A stretch of 64,000 bases of DNA from NCBI GenBank assembly GCA_050084515.1, contig CM114274.1, forward strand, positions 3,720,001 through 3,784,000. The letters run 5' to 3'. Made by a program: the position numbers and the translations under genes. This document shows, in pieces, positions 12,044-23,385 of this stretch (its first letter is position 1; each line of letters begins with the position of its first letter). The notes under the pieces were generated by a model. The model saw nothing but the letters and a program-made list of their open reading frames with translations. It did no database searches and had not been told where the DNA came from. The stretch is from Blasia pusilla. Its lineage: Eukaryota; Marchantiophyta; Marchantiopsida; Blasiales.

Positions 12044-14042
12044 GAGATGTTTGAAACCCTAAAACCCCATCCTCTAATAATAGATATTGAATGTCCAATA
12101 TTTGAACATAGGTTTTGTTTTTTCTTTTCTGTTTTGAAATAAAGGACCAAAATAAATATACTATTCATGGGGTACTTTGTCTATTGTAAGGATATCTTCG
12201 CCTTCATGATTCTTATATTTGTGTATCCACGTGTGTCGTATAGGCCATTTCATCTTTGTGGTTGAATCTCCTACGTTTGTATATCCACAAGAATGAAAGA
12301 ATGTTTTGAAGTATTGAATAGTCATCAGATTTTTTATGGACAATTGTTTTTGCATTGACATGGAACCTTTGCCTTCATGGTTCCTCAAATTTGCATCATC
12401 ATGTGTGTTGCATGGGCATCTTTTTCTTGGTGATGCCTTGTTTTTTCCTATTAATGGATTGAAGATCAATTTTCCCAGACAAAGTTTTGGTGTTCATTAC
12501 TTTGAAATTGTAGCAATGCAACTCCTTTTTGCTTTGTGAAAAGCTCAAGAAAATAGACTTTTGAAGCATGATCCAATGATGGAAAGTTTTTATAGTCAAG
12601 GACTTTTTCTTTCTAGTTCTTCTTTTCATAATAGTGGAGATTAAATTGATCATGAGATGATTTTAGAAAGTAGAGTAGTGATTCCTTCTTCTTGCATCAT
12701 ACCATTTACACTTGCTTTTGATGGTGAACTTTTCAAATCTTTTCTTTCTTTCTTTCCTTGAAAATTTCTCAAATAACAACACCCATCCTTAAAAATCAAT
12801 AGAATGAAAAATAAATGCATCAAAATCAATGGTGGATAATGTTTTAAAAGACACAAATAGACTCAAAATATATTCCAAGATTGGTACATAATTCAAAGAG
12901 CAAAGTGAATTATCAGAAATTTTTTTAATGGTCTAATCTCCTAAAAAATCTAAAAAGTTAGCAATTCTTCTTACCCTTAGTGAAAATAGCAAATAAGACT
13001 TCGGCATTAAGGTTTCAAATGAAAGGCCCAGTCCATTGTACACTCACAATCAACACTATGAAGTGGGGTTTTAGGTTATTAGGATGGTCCTCCACTTATG
13101 GATGAAATTGTGTGTTGTTTGATTCGTATGTACACTCTCTAAGTGATGCCACAAGATATTTACTTTCGAATTGGAGTAGAAGAAGTCATGGTGAATTGAC
13201 ACACATTACTAAAAATACCATATCCATGTTGTAAATGGGTCCCTTATTTTCTACAGAACAAAAAACAAGTTTGCAGAACTCTAGTTTGAAACTATCTTGC
13301 GATGGAGAATATAATTGATAACTCCCAAAAAAAGAAGGATGGAAATATTTTTGAGGTTTAAAAATAAATAAACCAAAAATTTTCACAGAAAAAAATAATA
13401 CGCAAATCCAAAATAGAAACAAAACATGAAGGAAGAATTTCATCACAATTTTTAGGTTATTATTTCATGCATCTCAATTTGGAATTTTTTTTCTCCATTA
13501 TCTTTTCTTGAGTTTTTTCAGTGGATATTTTGATAACTATTTCCTTCTTCTTTTTTGAAATTTTGATTTGACATCTTCAAATAGCTTATGAAGTCATGGG
13601 ATCTATGCATCCATAATGTTATAATCTTCATTCACACTTCACAACCACTTCAAAAATTAATATTCTTCGCAACTTCACTAGACTATTTTACAACTGATTG
13701 TCACCAAGGTTGCACGCGGACAAAGTCCGTATGCGTGGACATATCTATGCTCGGACATGTTTGTATAGGCCTGAGTACTCGCAACCTGCACCCCGAGCTC
13801 TTTGAGCTTGTAACGTAGACTCGAGCTCGTCCAACCCGCACCCATTTTGTAGCCCGCATGAAGCCTGTATGAAGCCCACCCTATGGGAGTGTCATGGGCT
13901 GCGTGCTACACTCTCACCTGTAAGGTAGATCCGGGCTCGGCCATACCGCACTCATTTTATAGACCGCATGAAGCCCACGTTCAACCAACTGCACTCTTGT
14001 ATTGAGGGCTTCATATGGGCTACAAAATGGGTGCGGGCAGGA
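12044..14042. other. intergenic DNA; small inverted repeats near element B
   Basis: AT-rich, with no recognised gene from 12044 to about 13690. From about 13700 to 14036 the base composition changes. Copies of a segment around ACCCGCACCCATTTTGTAGCC occur near 13831-13852 and, inverted, near 14017-14036. The latter also recurs on the far side of element B, near 24031-24052. This suggests that B inserted in or next to an older repeat. Its last four bases, AGGA (14039-14042), are the target duplication of element B. Confidence 0.5.
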
Positions 14043-14087
14043 TGTCGTGCGCATACATAGTAGGTGAAGTACTAAAATATCTCCAAT
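14043..14087 (-). repeat. terminal repeat B2 of element B (internally shortened)
   Basis: The plus strand starts TGTCGTGCGCATACA and ends AGTACTAAAATATCTCCAAT. These are the two ends of repeat B1 (14603-14730), but the middle of about 90 bp is missing and replaced by a short TAGTAGGTGA-like segment. The AGGA target duplication abuts its outer end, so it is the true 3' end of the element. Confidence 0.7.
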
Positions 14088-14600
14088 AAAGTAAGATCCA
14101 ATCTCTCTCTACACCATCTCACACCATAACTCTCAAAGGTGTGCACTCTCTCTCATGTCAAACCAAACCCACTCTCCTAATGAGAGGCTTGGGTTACACT
14201 CACAAGGCAAGGGACCATAGCTCTGCCGCCTCATGCCAAGAGGTTCAACAAAGAGAGAATGAGCTCTCAAGCTCTCTCTCTTTGAGGTATACCCCTCCCC
14301 TCTCCCAAGCTCTCTCCATGGTAACATATTCTCCCAAGTCACCTCCTTGGCTCTTGACATGATGTAGGAGGTCAAGGACCACTTACCAAAAATATAAATT
14401 CGATCATATACTCAAAATGGTACTTACCTAAAGTAGTAAGTTCCTCAATATGGCTCCAAATGAGCCGAAACGAAGGGGAAACATGCTCTCTCAAGTTTCC
14501 TGGGGCCTCAGCAGGTCATCCTCGACCTACTGAGCGTGTCCTCCACTACTCACAAAGGCGCTCTACTAGATCTCACCGATCTATCCTAATAGACGTGACA
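14088..14600 (-). repeat. repeat A2 (3' copy) of element B
   Basis: 513 bp matching A1 at 23386-23898 across its whole length, with scattered differences. It ends at 14600 with CGTGACA on the plus strand. It lies between B1 and B2 rather than at the element's end. Confidence 0.85.
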
Positions 14601-14602
14601 GT

Positions 14603-14730
14603 TGTCGTGCGCATACACATCGCTACACAACATACATCGCTCTCACCGAACACACACACAAATATGCACGATCCCATGCTAACTCATGGCATCCAAACAA
14701 CAAGACAAGAAGTACTAAAATATCTCCAAT
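14603..14730 (-). repeat. repeat B1 of element B, preceded by a G-rich tract
   Basis: 128 bp matching B1 and B2 of element C. On the minus strand it begins ATTGGAGATATTTTAG and ends GCGCACGACA. It is separated from A2 by two bases (AC on the minus strand, 14601-14602). Immediately upstream on the minus strand is AGCTAGGGGGGCG (about 14731-14743), which resembles a polypurine tract, the usual primer for plus-strand synthesis. Confidence 0.75.
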
Positions 14731-14917
14731 CGCCCCCCTAGCTGGTGGTTAGGTCCCTCTAACTCCCGATAGCCATCTATCCCTACCTACCATGACATAC
14801 ATCTCTCGAACGCTAAGAGCAAGAAGGCGCGGTGCTCATGTGGCCCCATCGTTAATCGCCTTCCTGTCATCCATGTTACACAAAAAAGTCAGAATCAAAA
14901 CCTACCTAGTATCTCCT

Positions 14918-15250
14918 CTATGAACATGTGGGACACATCCATCTTCCCCAAGGAACCCTAGTGAGAGGTGGCGTCAGACATGCCATATGCCAACTTCTCG
15001 AACATCCATCATAGACTAGCATCGTGGCCACACCACGGGCACCACCACACAACATACAACGCAAGCCTGGAAGAACTACTGCTAAGCTCGGATCTACTGT
15101 ACCATCAATGTTAGGAAGGTGACATGGTGCACAATTACGCACATGGTCCTTCCATACCATACCATCGTGTCCCTCCAGCAAGAGAGCACCGGATGGCAAA
15201 ACGTCACGCACTCTCAGGATAGTGCGCCCTGCAGTCACATCCAACATCAT
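14918..15250 (-). pseudogene. integrase C-terminal tail with PHD finger (element B)
   Basis: The last part of pol, 110 codons. It starts with a tail (TILRVRDVLPSGALLLEG, then DHVRNCAPCHLPN) like the module after the integrase core. It ends in a PHD-type zinc finger. Ligands, numbered in this segment, are C65, C68, C83, H88, C91, C106 and C109, with CLTPPLTRVP and WMCPTC typical of PHD domains. The third of the eight ligands is Tyr80 (LVYDGC, where most PHD fingers have LxCDGC). PHD fingers commonly bind histone H3 tails, so here one might steer integration or the preintegration complex to marked chromatin. Chromoviruses carry a chromodomain at this position instead. The finger ends at the stop codon. 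Confidence 0.75.
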
Positions 15251-15289
15251 CGGTGCCGTCTACTGCAAGTAGACATAATCTCCTTGGTG

Positions 15290-16210
15290 AAACCTCCGGA
15301 TAGTTGGTTGATAACCACCACCCCGAATAGTCGCATACCTGAACGTATCACGACGCTACGCAATCGCCAAGTTCTCAAACGCCATAGGCATCACTCTCCG
15401 AAACAACTCAGCCCTCTGAGAACATGCTCGCATCCATACATCTCGGTCATCAAGGTCTAGCACCTCACCGGCATCTCGATGAATGGCCGCAGGTAAATCT
15501 GGCTCTTGGCCATAAAGTAGCAAGTACGGTGAAAAAGACGCTAAGGATGCCTGCCTGCTGAATCTATATCCCATTGCCAACCAGGGCAACTCGAGGTCCC
15601 AATATCCTAGGTGACCTCTTTGTAAGCCATACTTGCGTAAACCCCTCTTCACCGTCTGCAAAAATCTCTCCGCTATTCCATCCGCCTCAGGATGATCTCG
15701 CAAAGTCGTGCGATGGTTGATCAACGTCTGATCACACAAGGCCTGGAACTCACCGCGAAACTCGGTACCCTGGTCTGTCAACACCTCAACCGGTGTGCCA
15801 TAATGACTCAGCACTCTGTCAAGGAAGACATAAGCTACTCCCTCACTCGCTTTGTCAGGAAATGCAACCAACTCGATCCACTTCGAGAAGTGCTCGACCA
15901 TTACCAACACATAATGACTGTGACGCTCCGTCAAAGGCCAAGGTCTTGCAAAATCCAAACTCCATCTATACCCTAAGCCCATGATCGATAATGGATGCAA
16001 CTGTGGAGTCGGAGCATTGAACGATGCTCAGACCCGATCACACACCATGCACTTGGCAACAAACTGTTGAACGTTAGTCTGCATACCTTGCCACCAATAT
16101 TGAATCTGGAGCAACTTGTACATCCGCTTCACCCCAAAGTGACCCAACTACTCCTGGGCATGCAGCACTAGTCGTGCTCTTTGCTATCCTCCTAAACCCT
16201 CAAAACATGA
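15290..16210 (-). pseudogene. DDE integrase (element B)
   Basis: Ty3/gypsy integrase, which joins element DNA to the host chromosome. The HHCC zinc-binding head is recognisable at about 16030-16200 but contains stops. The core (16000 to 15356) is an open frame with catalytic residues in WSLDFA (D16 of that frame), VLTDQGTEF (D76) and DGIAERF (E111), so the last spacing is DX34E. The conserved HPEADG and TVKRGLRKYG blocks follow. It is continuous in order with the PHD-bearing tail downstream, though stops separate the pieces. Confidence 0.85.
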
Positions 16211-16439
16211 ATCCCCTCCCAACGGAACCGTCTGGCCCGCTGTAGGATCCGATCTTGCTCTCTAGCACCCACGGTGCTCGCAACGCTGCCAGTCCGAAGG
16301 TACTCCAAGACTACTCCATGCATCATCATGAATATCTCGGCCATCTGTCGTCTCCTCATTGGCCTCGGGATCCAAGGACTCTCCACTAGACCTCGCCATC
16401 GAAGTCTCCACACTCTAGCTCTCCATAGCCAACATGCCT

Positions 16440-16880
16440 AAATAGGCTGATGCGTGCCATCCTGGCACTCACTCCTCATCACTCTCTCCATGCCATTGAG
16501 CTCCAGTCGCATCTTGCTGACTCGGGCATGGGTTACGACTCAACCCATCTGCATCCTGGTTGAGCGTCCCAGGTCTATGTACCACCTGAAAATCATACTC
16601 CTGCAACAACAGATCCCATCTCCCAATCTTCCTTGTAGGCTTGTCAGACTCCATCAACCACTTTAGTGGTTGATGATCAGTGATGATGGTAAAGGGATTG
16701 CCAATTAAGTAACACCTGAAATGCGCGACAGCCCACACCGCAGCCAAGCACTCACCCTCATACGAGCTATACTTCACCTCTGTAGCATTGTTTGAGCGGC
16801 TAGCGTAAGCCACCACGAATTCTCTACCCTCATCATCATGCTAGGTGAGCACCGCTCCAAGCCCCAACATGCTCTAATCT
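16440..16880 (-). pseudogene. RNase H (element B)
   Basis: RNase H degrades the RNA strand during reverse transcription. The main frame (16816 to 16469) reads VAYASRSNNATEVKYSSYEG, then TIITDHQPLKWLM and VVHRPGTLNQDADGLSRNP, the standard gypsy RNase H blocks. It is separated from reverse transcriptase by a TAG directly after PFQLHTD. Element C has TGA at the same codon, so the family sequence probably had a tryptophan codon there. Confidence 0.85.
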
Positions 16881-17800
16881 GTGTGCAACTGGAAAGGACG
16901 CCCCTTGATTGGTCTCCTCAAGATGGGCGCAGATGTCAACCTGTCCTTGAGAAACTGAAATGCTTGCTCCTGCTCATCCCCCCAGTGCCACTTGTAATCC
17001 ATCTTGGTCAGCAAGGTCAGCGGCTTCGCAATCAAACTGAATCCCTTGACATACCGCCGATAGAAGTTCGTCAATCCCATGAATGCACGAACACGGCTCA
17101 CATCTATAGGGCGAGGAATGCTCGAGATAGCCTCTACCTTTGTCTGCTGAACACCAAGGCCCCTTGGGTATATTGTATGACCTAAGTACTCAATCTGGTC
17201 GTAGAAGAACTTGCACTTGCCTAGAGGTAGCTTCAGCCCATGTAATTGCAATCGTCGAAACACCTCCTCTAGATGTCGTTCATGCTCCTCAACCGTGGCG
17301 CTAAAGACTACGATGTCATCAATATAACACCTAGCAAAATCCAGACCAGCCAAGATCCTATCCATGACCCTCTGAAACTCAGCCGGGGCATTCTTTAACC
17401 CAAATGGTAAGAACCACCAATGGTACAAACAATCCTTCCCGTGAGGATCGATACCCCAAAATTCCGTCTTTTGCCTGTCCTCCAATCTGATAGGCAGCTG
17501 ATGGTATCCGGCTCGCAAATCCAATGAACTGAAAACCTTTGCATGACCAATCGCATCAAAGATCTCCTCAGGGGTGGGCATCGCATACCTATCCGACTTC
17601 GTCTGCCGATTGATAGATCGGTAATCCCCACACATCCGCCTATCCGTTCAGTTGCCATGGACATCCTTCTTGGCGGGCATGACAGTGGCAGATGCATACT
17701 CCCCATGCGACATCTCCACTAGTCCTGCTCCAACCAAGTCATGGATCCTACTCTGAATCAGAGCCCTCTCCATATCACTCTACCTGTAGGGTCGTCGGAA
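16874..17800 (-). pseudogene. gypsy reverse transcriptase (element B)
   Basis: RNA/DNA-dependent DNA polymerase of the element. The frame from 17635 to 16874 is uninterrupted: MCGDYRSINRQTKSDRYAMP, LRAGYHQLPIR, FLPFGLKNAPAEF, the active-site tetrad in CYIDDIVVFS (Y104 of the frame), GKCKFFYDQIEYLGH, VRAFMGLTNFYRRY and PILRRPIKG. The upstream N-terminal part (TIMPAKKDVHGNW-like, about 17640-17800) continues in the same order with a stop. This is the best-preserved domain of the copy. The sequence is typical of Ty3/gypsy (Metaviridae). Confidence 0.9.
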
Positions 17801-18007
17801 GATCAGCGTATCAGTCGGCAACTCAATGCGGATCCCCGGTCCCTTTAGCATACCCAAATCCTCCATGCTAAACGCAAAGCAGCTCCTATAACTCGTGAGG
17901 AATTTATGTATTCGGCGCCGCTCTCCTCTTGTAAACTTAGGGCCCATATCTAGCTCCCAAGTCTCCATCGTGTCTACGGTAGGACTCTCCGGCGCGGATA
18001 TCGATGG

Positions 18008-18920
18008 TTGCTATGGTGCAACCCCATCTCGAACAACAACACTCGACTGCTCTCTCTCGTCGGCGTTGGGCTCCACCAACCTCTGAACGTGGTCATCCCA
18101 AACCAAGCCATGACCGGCCTCCTTGTATGCATAGGAAGCGAGAAAACTCACAAACGTGGGAAAGGCTGCCCGCGGCTTGCCAACCCTGTTGACCATAGTC
18201 CATGCTGGTCGATCATCGTGCCTCACTGCGTGTGAGCGATGACCTGGATCTAGAATGGAATCCACTAACAAATGGGAAGGGCGATCCACTCTTGCATCGC
18301 CCTCCGTAGCACCGCATGGGGCACCAAGTTGATCCACCATAGACGTGGTCGATGGGCTCTAGAACCTACACTCGCCGCATCCAATAATACTGCTGGGCCG
18401 ATCCAGGCACGGACCTAATGAGCACTCTTCACCACCTATGACCTGGCGTCTCCTAAGATCGGCACATTCTCCAGAATGTAGGCTGGAGAACGAGACTGGT
18501 GCTCCTGCAACTGCCGTAAGACCCACAACATCTCCCAAAACAACCTGGACTGAATCTCAGCCAACCCGTTGCCTCGTCTAGCACTTGATTGGCCCTGACA
18601 TGGCCAACCGGAAATGACCCAATCAATGGTGCCTAACTAGTCTAAGTCCTGCGCCCCTAGCAACGAAATATCCCTCGGTAGGGAAATCTGGTACCCCTGT
18701 ACCGCACACGCAGACAATATGTCAGGAAAATGTAGGCATAACTGCGCCACATGTCGTAGTGAGACGCGCCTCGCAACATCATCGCTTTCCACATACAGGT
18801 ACTGCTGCACTCGCACTCCTTCCTACAAAACAGCAGCTAACCCGGTGCTAATCCCTCCAAAGAGATCTAACACTCGAATACCCTCCTTTGGGATACACCA
18901 CACAATGGGTGTGGTATCCA
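18008..18920 (-). pseudogene. retrotransposon-encoded C5-cytosine DNA methyltransferase domain (element B)
   Basis: Same domain as in elements A and C, between protease and reverse transcriptase. Motif I reads RVLDLFGGISTGLAAVL (about 18820-18870), motif IV GWPCQGQS has the PCQ codons at 18595-18603, motif VI ILENVPILGD lies near 18450-18480, and the motif VIII-like SRAHRPRLWW follows near 18330. The C-terminal part is readable to about 18010. Several stops and frame changes interrupt it, including one just after motif I, so this copy cannot make a whole enzyme. The PCQ form of motif IV is that of DNMT1/CMT and bacterial enzymes rather than the PCN of DNMT3/DRM. Confidence 0.8.
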
Positions 18921-19299
18921 AGGGTGTCATCGTAGCACTTCCTACTACCTCAGGTTCCTCATACCCGTCATGCTCCGGTGCAAACGCCTCGCTCCACGTG
19001 GTTTGCACGTGCTCATCTGCCAATCGTCAAAGCTCCTCAATCGAGCCCCACAGCGGCACCTCTCCTCCACGGAATGATGCGGCTACCATAACACTCCTCT
19101 CCATAGAAATTTCAGGAACGGGATTTTCCTCTGCATGGACATGTCCCTCAATCAAATCACTAGGCCAAGTGATGACACTGCTAAATGCTGCTAAGGTCAC
19201 CATCTCTCTTGGCCGTTGCTCGATCACTGCACATCTGAATCGAACGGGTAATGAGCTAAGGCGCCCATCACCTGACTTCCATCTTGGTCTCTATGACGC

Positions 19300-19953
19300 T
19301 GACTCTTCCCAGTAGTCCAGGGAAAACCCCATCGGGTATAACACTGCTCCACCAACCCAGACGTCGTAGGAATTTGCATCAGTCACTATCGCCTTGGCTC
19401 GCACCATGGACTCATCTCTAGGATGTCCCGGGAGAATCCTCACCACGACCTCCTATCGGGTGATATACTATGTGGTAGTCGCTCCACCCAAGGATGTCTG
19501 TATCCGGAATGGACAGTGCTCCACATCGGCTCTCGTCAAGCCCAATCCTCTGAATGACGCTTTCCCCAACATCAGGGGTTGCGCTCCTAAATCCAACAAG
19601 ACGCGCTGCGGACTAAAAGCTCTACCTGCGGGACTCACCAACTGGAAGTCCTCTCCTCTTTTATCCAGCAACACAACACCAGGAGAAGCCATGGCATGCT
19701 CTATTGCGGATCTAGCTGGCATCTCCGCAATCCTAGTAGCCGCAGCCTGCCATGAATCTGACGTGGACGGCCCGAGCATCCGCTCCAAGGGCAAGTCCAT
19801 CACCTCCTCTGTAATCATCAACTCCACGCTCACATAGTGTAGCGGCCAGCCGAAAAGCCTCGCGGGCATACCCCCCAACGTCATAACATCGGAAGCAGAA
19901 AATAAAGGAGCGCGGTACACAATGGTGGTCGCCCTCAACAATGTGCTCGACAC
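19300..19953 (-). pseudogene. retroviral-type aspartic protease region (element B)
   Basis: The frame from 19953 to 19468 contains RVLLDLGAQPLMLGKA, the D-x-G-A active-site signature of retroelement aspartic proteases, with a Leu where Ser or Thr is usual. GLGLTRADVEHC follows. The protease would cut the gag-pol polyprotein. The downstream linker to the methyltransferase continues to about 18950 with stops. It lies between gag and the methyltransferase. Confidence 0.7.
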
Positions 19954-20016
19954 ATGCCCCTCTTAAGCATCAACAATAGGAGTCGTCGCATTCGCTTCTC
20001 CCATTGCCCTCCATGC

Positions 20017-21700
20017 CTACACACCAACAACATCACCAACTCTCCAAGAACTCTGATCAGGACCCATTGATGGGGTCCTCATCGCCTCGGACAACGTGAA
20101 AGACTGAGGAAGCCTAGTTTGTTTCCTGGCTTCCCCTTGTTGTGGATCCAACTCTGCGGCTGCTCCATGCGTCACAACTGTGGCTGCCTCCATCCGGGTA
20201 ACCCCGCATATCCAACTAGGATCCTCCATATCTCTGGCTGCTCCATATGATGTCGATGCCACGGATCCGGCATCGGGTAATCTCAATGCCATAGCAGCAA
20301 TCTGCTCCTGTAGCTGATGTATCTGAGCATCCATCCTAGCCTCACGCACGGCATCTCCCTCGACGCGTCTAGGTGGTAGGACTCTAACTCCTCCTCGGGC
20401 AGCTCCACCACCCTGTCGGGCAACTCCAGCTCCTTGCCCCCCAACTGGACCACCTGGTGCACGATCCCCAACCCGGACCGGCTACTCGCTCTAGTGCCCT
20501 CTCTGGCCCTCGGTCCGGACGTAACTCAGGATGTAAACTGGAATACCTGCACGTGTATGACCATACCTCTGACAATAGTCACACTGATAACCTCTTGGTG
20601 CAGCACTATCTCCTCCTCCATGTTGAGGCACACCTCCATGACCCTGACGAGTGCAATCGCGCTGATGATGGGCTCCACCACATTACCAACAAGTAATAGT
20701 AGGCGGCTGCTGTTGAGCCGCATATGAAGGCGAAGGTCTCTATGGCATGGCCTCCCGGTATCCTCCTTGAGCTCGTGGTGCCATAGTCGACCTATCTCGG
20801 AGTCCACGTTGATGCACAGGTAGTGCAGACAATCGTGACTGCTCTCGCCCAGAACCCATGGTGGCTACGCTCTCCTCCGCCATGTTGCGCTCAATGTTCT
20901 CAGTGGTCTTGAAAACAACTCTCAACGTAGGGGAGGTGTTTATAAGAAGCACCCCCTCCCGCACCCGTGTCCGTAGGGTCCGGTCCAGCATCGCGTACCA
21001 TGATTGGATAGCCCGAGCCTCTGTCATCCCTTGAGTGACGTTGATCAACCGGCGTAAGTGAGTGTAAGCCTCACGCAAACACTCACCCAGGCGCCTCTAA
21101 AAGTCGTGGATGCTCCGCAACTTCTCCGTCCGTACCCCCTGGTAGCTCGCCCTCAACTGAGCAAAGAATTCAACCACGGGGTTGAACCTGGAACGAACCC
21201 GACTAGACGGCGCAACTGCTCCCGTGCGAGTGACCCCTCCTAAAACGTCACTAGTGGAAGAGGAAGTAGCCTCTCTTGACTCCTCCTCCTCATCTGAAAA
21301 TGACTCCGTCCATGACACATAATGTGGGTCATAGTAGAGCCTCCACGCCTCGATCTCACGTGCATATCTCTGAGAGAACTCATGGTAATCGTCCATGGGC
21401 GCCCCCTCTAAATATTGGAACATAACGTTCCATGCTGTAAACGGGTTCTCTAGAGTTTGTGGCCCGCTGGGAGTCGCACCAACTCCTAAACTCTGCTATG
21501 AAATCATGCAACTCAATCGTGCCTACTGCACCTGAAAACCTACGCGGTCCTCTACCCCGATCGTCCATCTCGTACACCCAACTGGTAGGACCACTCACAA
21601 TGTGTGGCGATGTGCTCACAAACTCCTCTACATGCTCCCCTTTTTAGAAGACGACACAGAAGGAGATCGAGGTGGTCTCTCACGTGGAGACCCTCGAAAC
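20017..21700 (-). pseudogene. gag (element B)
   Basis: Pieces in order on the minus strand: MDDRGRGPRRFSGAVGT with FIAEFRSWCDSQ (21619-21380), MFQYLEGAPMDDYHEFSQRY with PHYVSWTESFSDEEEES (21423-21097), REAYTHLRRLINVTQGMTEA with TSPTLRVVF (21078-20740), then a zinc-knuckle region (about 20700-20530) and a proline/arginine-rich tail. The pieces lie in different frames because of small insertions or deletions. Gag forms the virus-like particle and binds element RNA. Confidence 0.72.
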
Positions 21701-22689
21701 CTCGCACCACTCCGGGTAAACCCTCCAGAGCTACTCTCAGGTCTACTACCTCACCTCTCAAAATCTTGAAAGAACGCCGTGATGGCCCTCGTGCCCCTAT
21801 CACACGATCACTCTCAACCTTGCGAGTAATCCCTCAATCACTCATCCCAAACATGCGGCACTCGATCTACACTCTCCCTCCCCGAGACGTATAACGTGCG
21901 GCAACAAGCGGCGTGGTGCGGCCAAACGACCTGGCTATCATCTCATCGAAAACCTACCCTCAACTCCGGACATCCCACAGAGGTCTATGTCCCCTAAACC
22001 ACATACATAAATAATGCTCTTAGCATCCACACACCCAATATGCCCAAATAAACTACCCAAATCCCAGAATCCCTCACACGTGCAGGGTAAAGGACCAGAA
22101 TGAGTAACCTGAACACATGTCGATGTCGCTCCTCAGCAACTCCAAATCTCGATCCCAACTCGGTCGTGGAGACTACTCCTCCAATCAGCAAGTCATACTC
22201 CTCCCGTACAAACGCTGCTTAAAACTCCTTGATGGACAATGCGGTTCCAGTGGAACGGTGCGGCGTTGCAGGCGGCACAAAACGGTTACGAATGGCACGG
22301 CCCTCAATGGTGGGATGCGGCACTCGGCGGCATATCCTCCTCAATCAACAATAAACCCACACTCTACTCCACAATGACGGTGCGGCTCCGCGATCGAGAC
22401 GGTGCGGTGCAGCCACGAGCGGCACGGCACGGCACGATACTGGATCGTCGTCGAGCGGCAACCAATCACAACATAGGAGCATGAAATCAAAACTCAAACA
22501 CCATAACCCGAGGTCATAAACCATCACTGGTTGATGACAAAATTGCGATGACGATGGCGGCCAAACCAAAGTACGTGGTGGCGGCGCAAGTCAGAGAATC
22601 AACGGTGGTCGTGGAAGACCCTCCACTTCAAAATGGCGGCAATGGCAACCAAAGGGTGAACAATGGCCGAATGCAGCTCTGAGCAACGA

Positions 22690-22810
22690 TGGGCAACAAC
22701 CGACGGTGGACCGTTGACAGTGATGACGGACCGTTGACGGTGATGGTTGACTATCGCCGATGATGGTTGACCATTGATCGGTGATGGTGACTATGACGGC
22801 GAAGGCCGTC
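22690..22810. repeat. short imperfect tandem repeats in leader of element B
   Basis: Repeated variants of GATGGTTGACCATTGATCGG-like and GGACCGTTGACGGTG-like units, with many GTTGAC cores. The leader of element C has a corresponding tract at about 48270-48340 (CATCAACGGTCAATGG-like). The leader of element A has lost this tract. Confidence 0.65.
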
Positions 22811-23385
22811 CCGGCGTGGCGGCTGGTTTAGTGTTTGAACCCTAAAAAGTGCCTAGCAATGGAAGTTTTGCAAGATTAACCATAACTTTTTACACACAAC
22901 TCCAAATTGTGCACTATTTATTGCACAACATGCACAACTTTATGATCTACAACAACATAAAAAAATATTTGGAATTAGACATTCGAGTAAAAATTGACAG
23001 GGATTGTTGTAAATCCCAATGTCTCTTTCTCCTACACAAAATTTGGCAGCGTTTCCGCGCTGATTTCTCCCAACCAAAATGTAAAACCTATAAAAATAAA
23101 AATCAGCAAGCTACATGGTGCTTCCGAGAGCACCGGCATGGGGCAACCTGCCCCCATGATCAATCCCTATCAGAAATTGGGCAGCGCTTCCGCGCGCCAC
23201 TTTTCCACATGAAAAATCGGCAAATGCAAATAACAATCAAAGCAGCCCTTGCTCCGATGAGCACTCCCATGAGCCCCAGAACGGGGAACACGGTCCCCAA
23301 CCTGAAAAAACAGCGAGTGACAAGTGAGCTCCCCCATGAAGCTCTCTCACTCTCTCACTCTCTCATTCTCTCAATTTGTCTTTGT

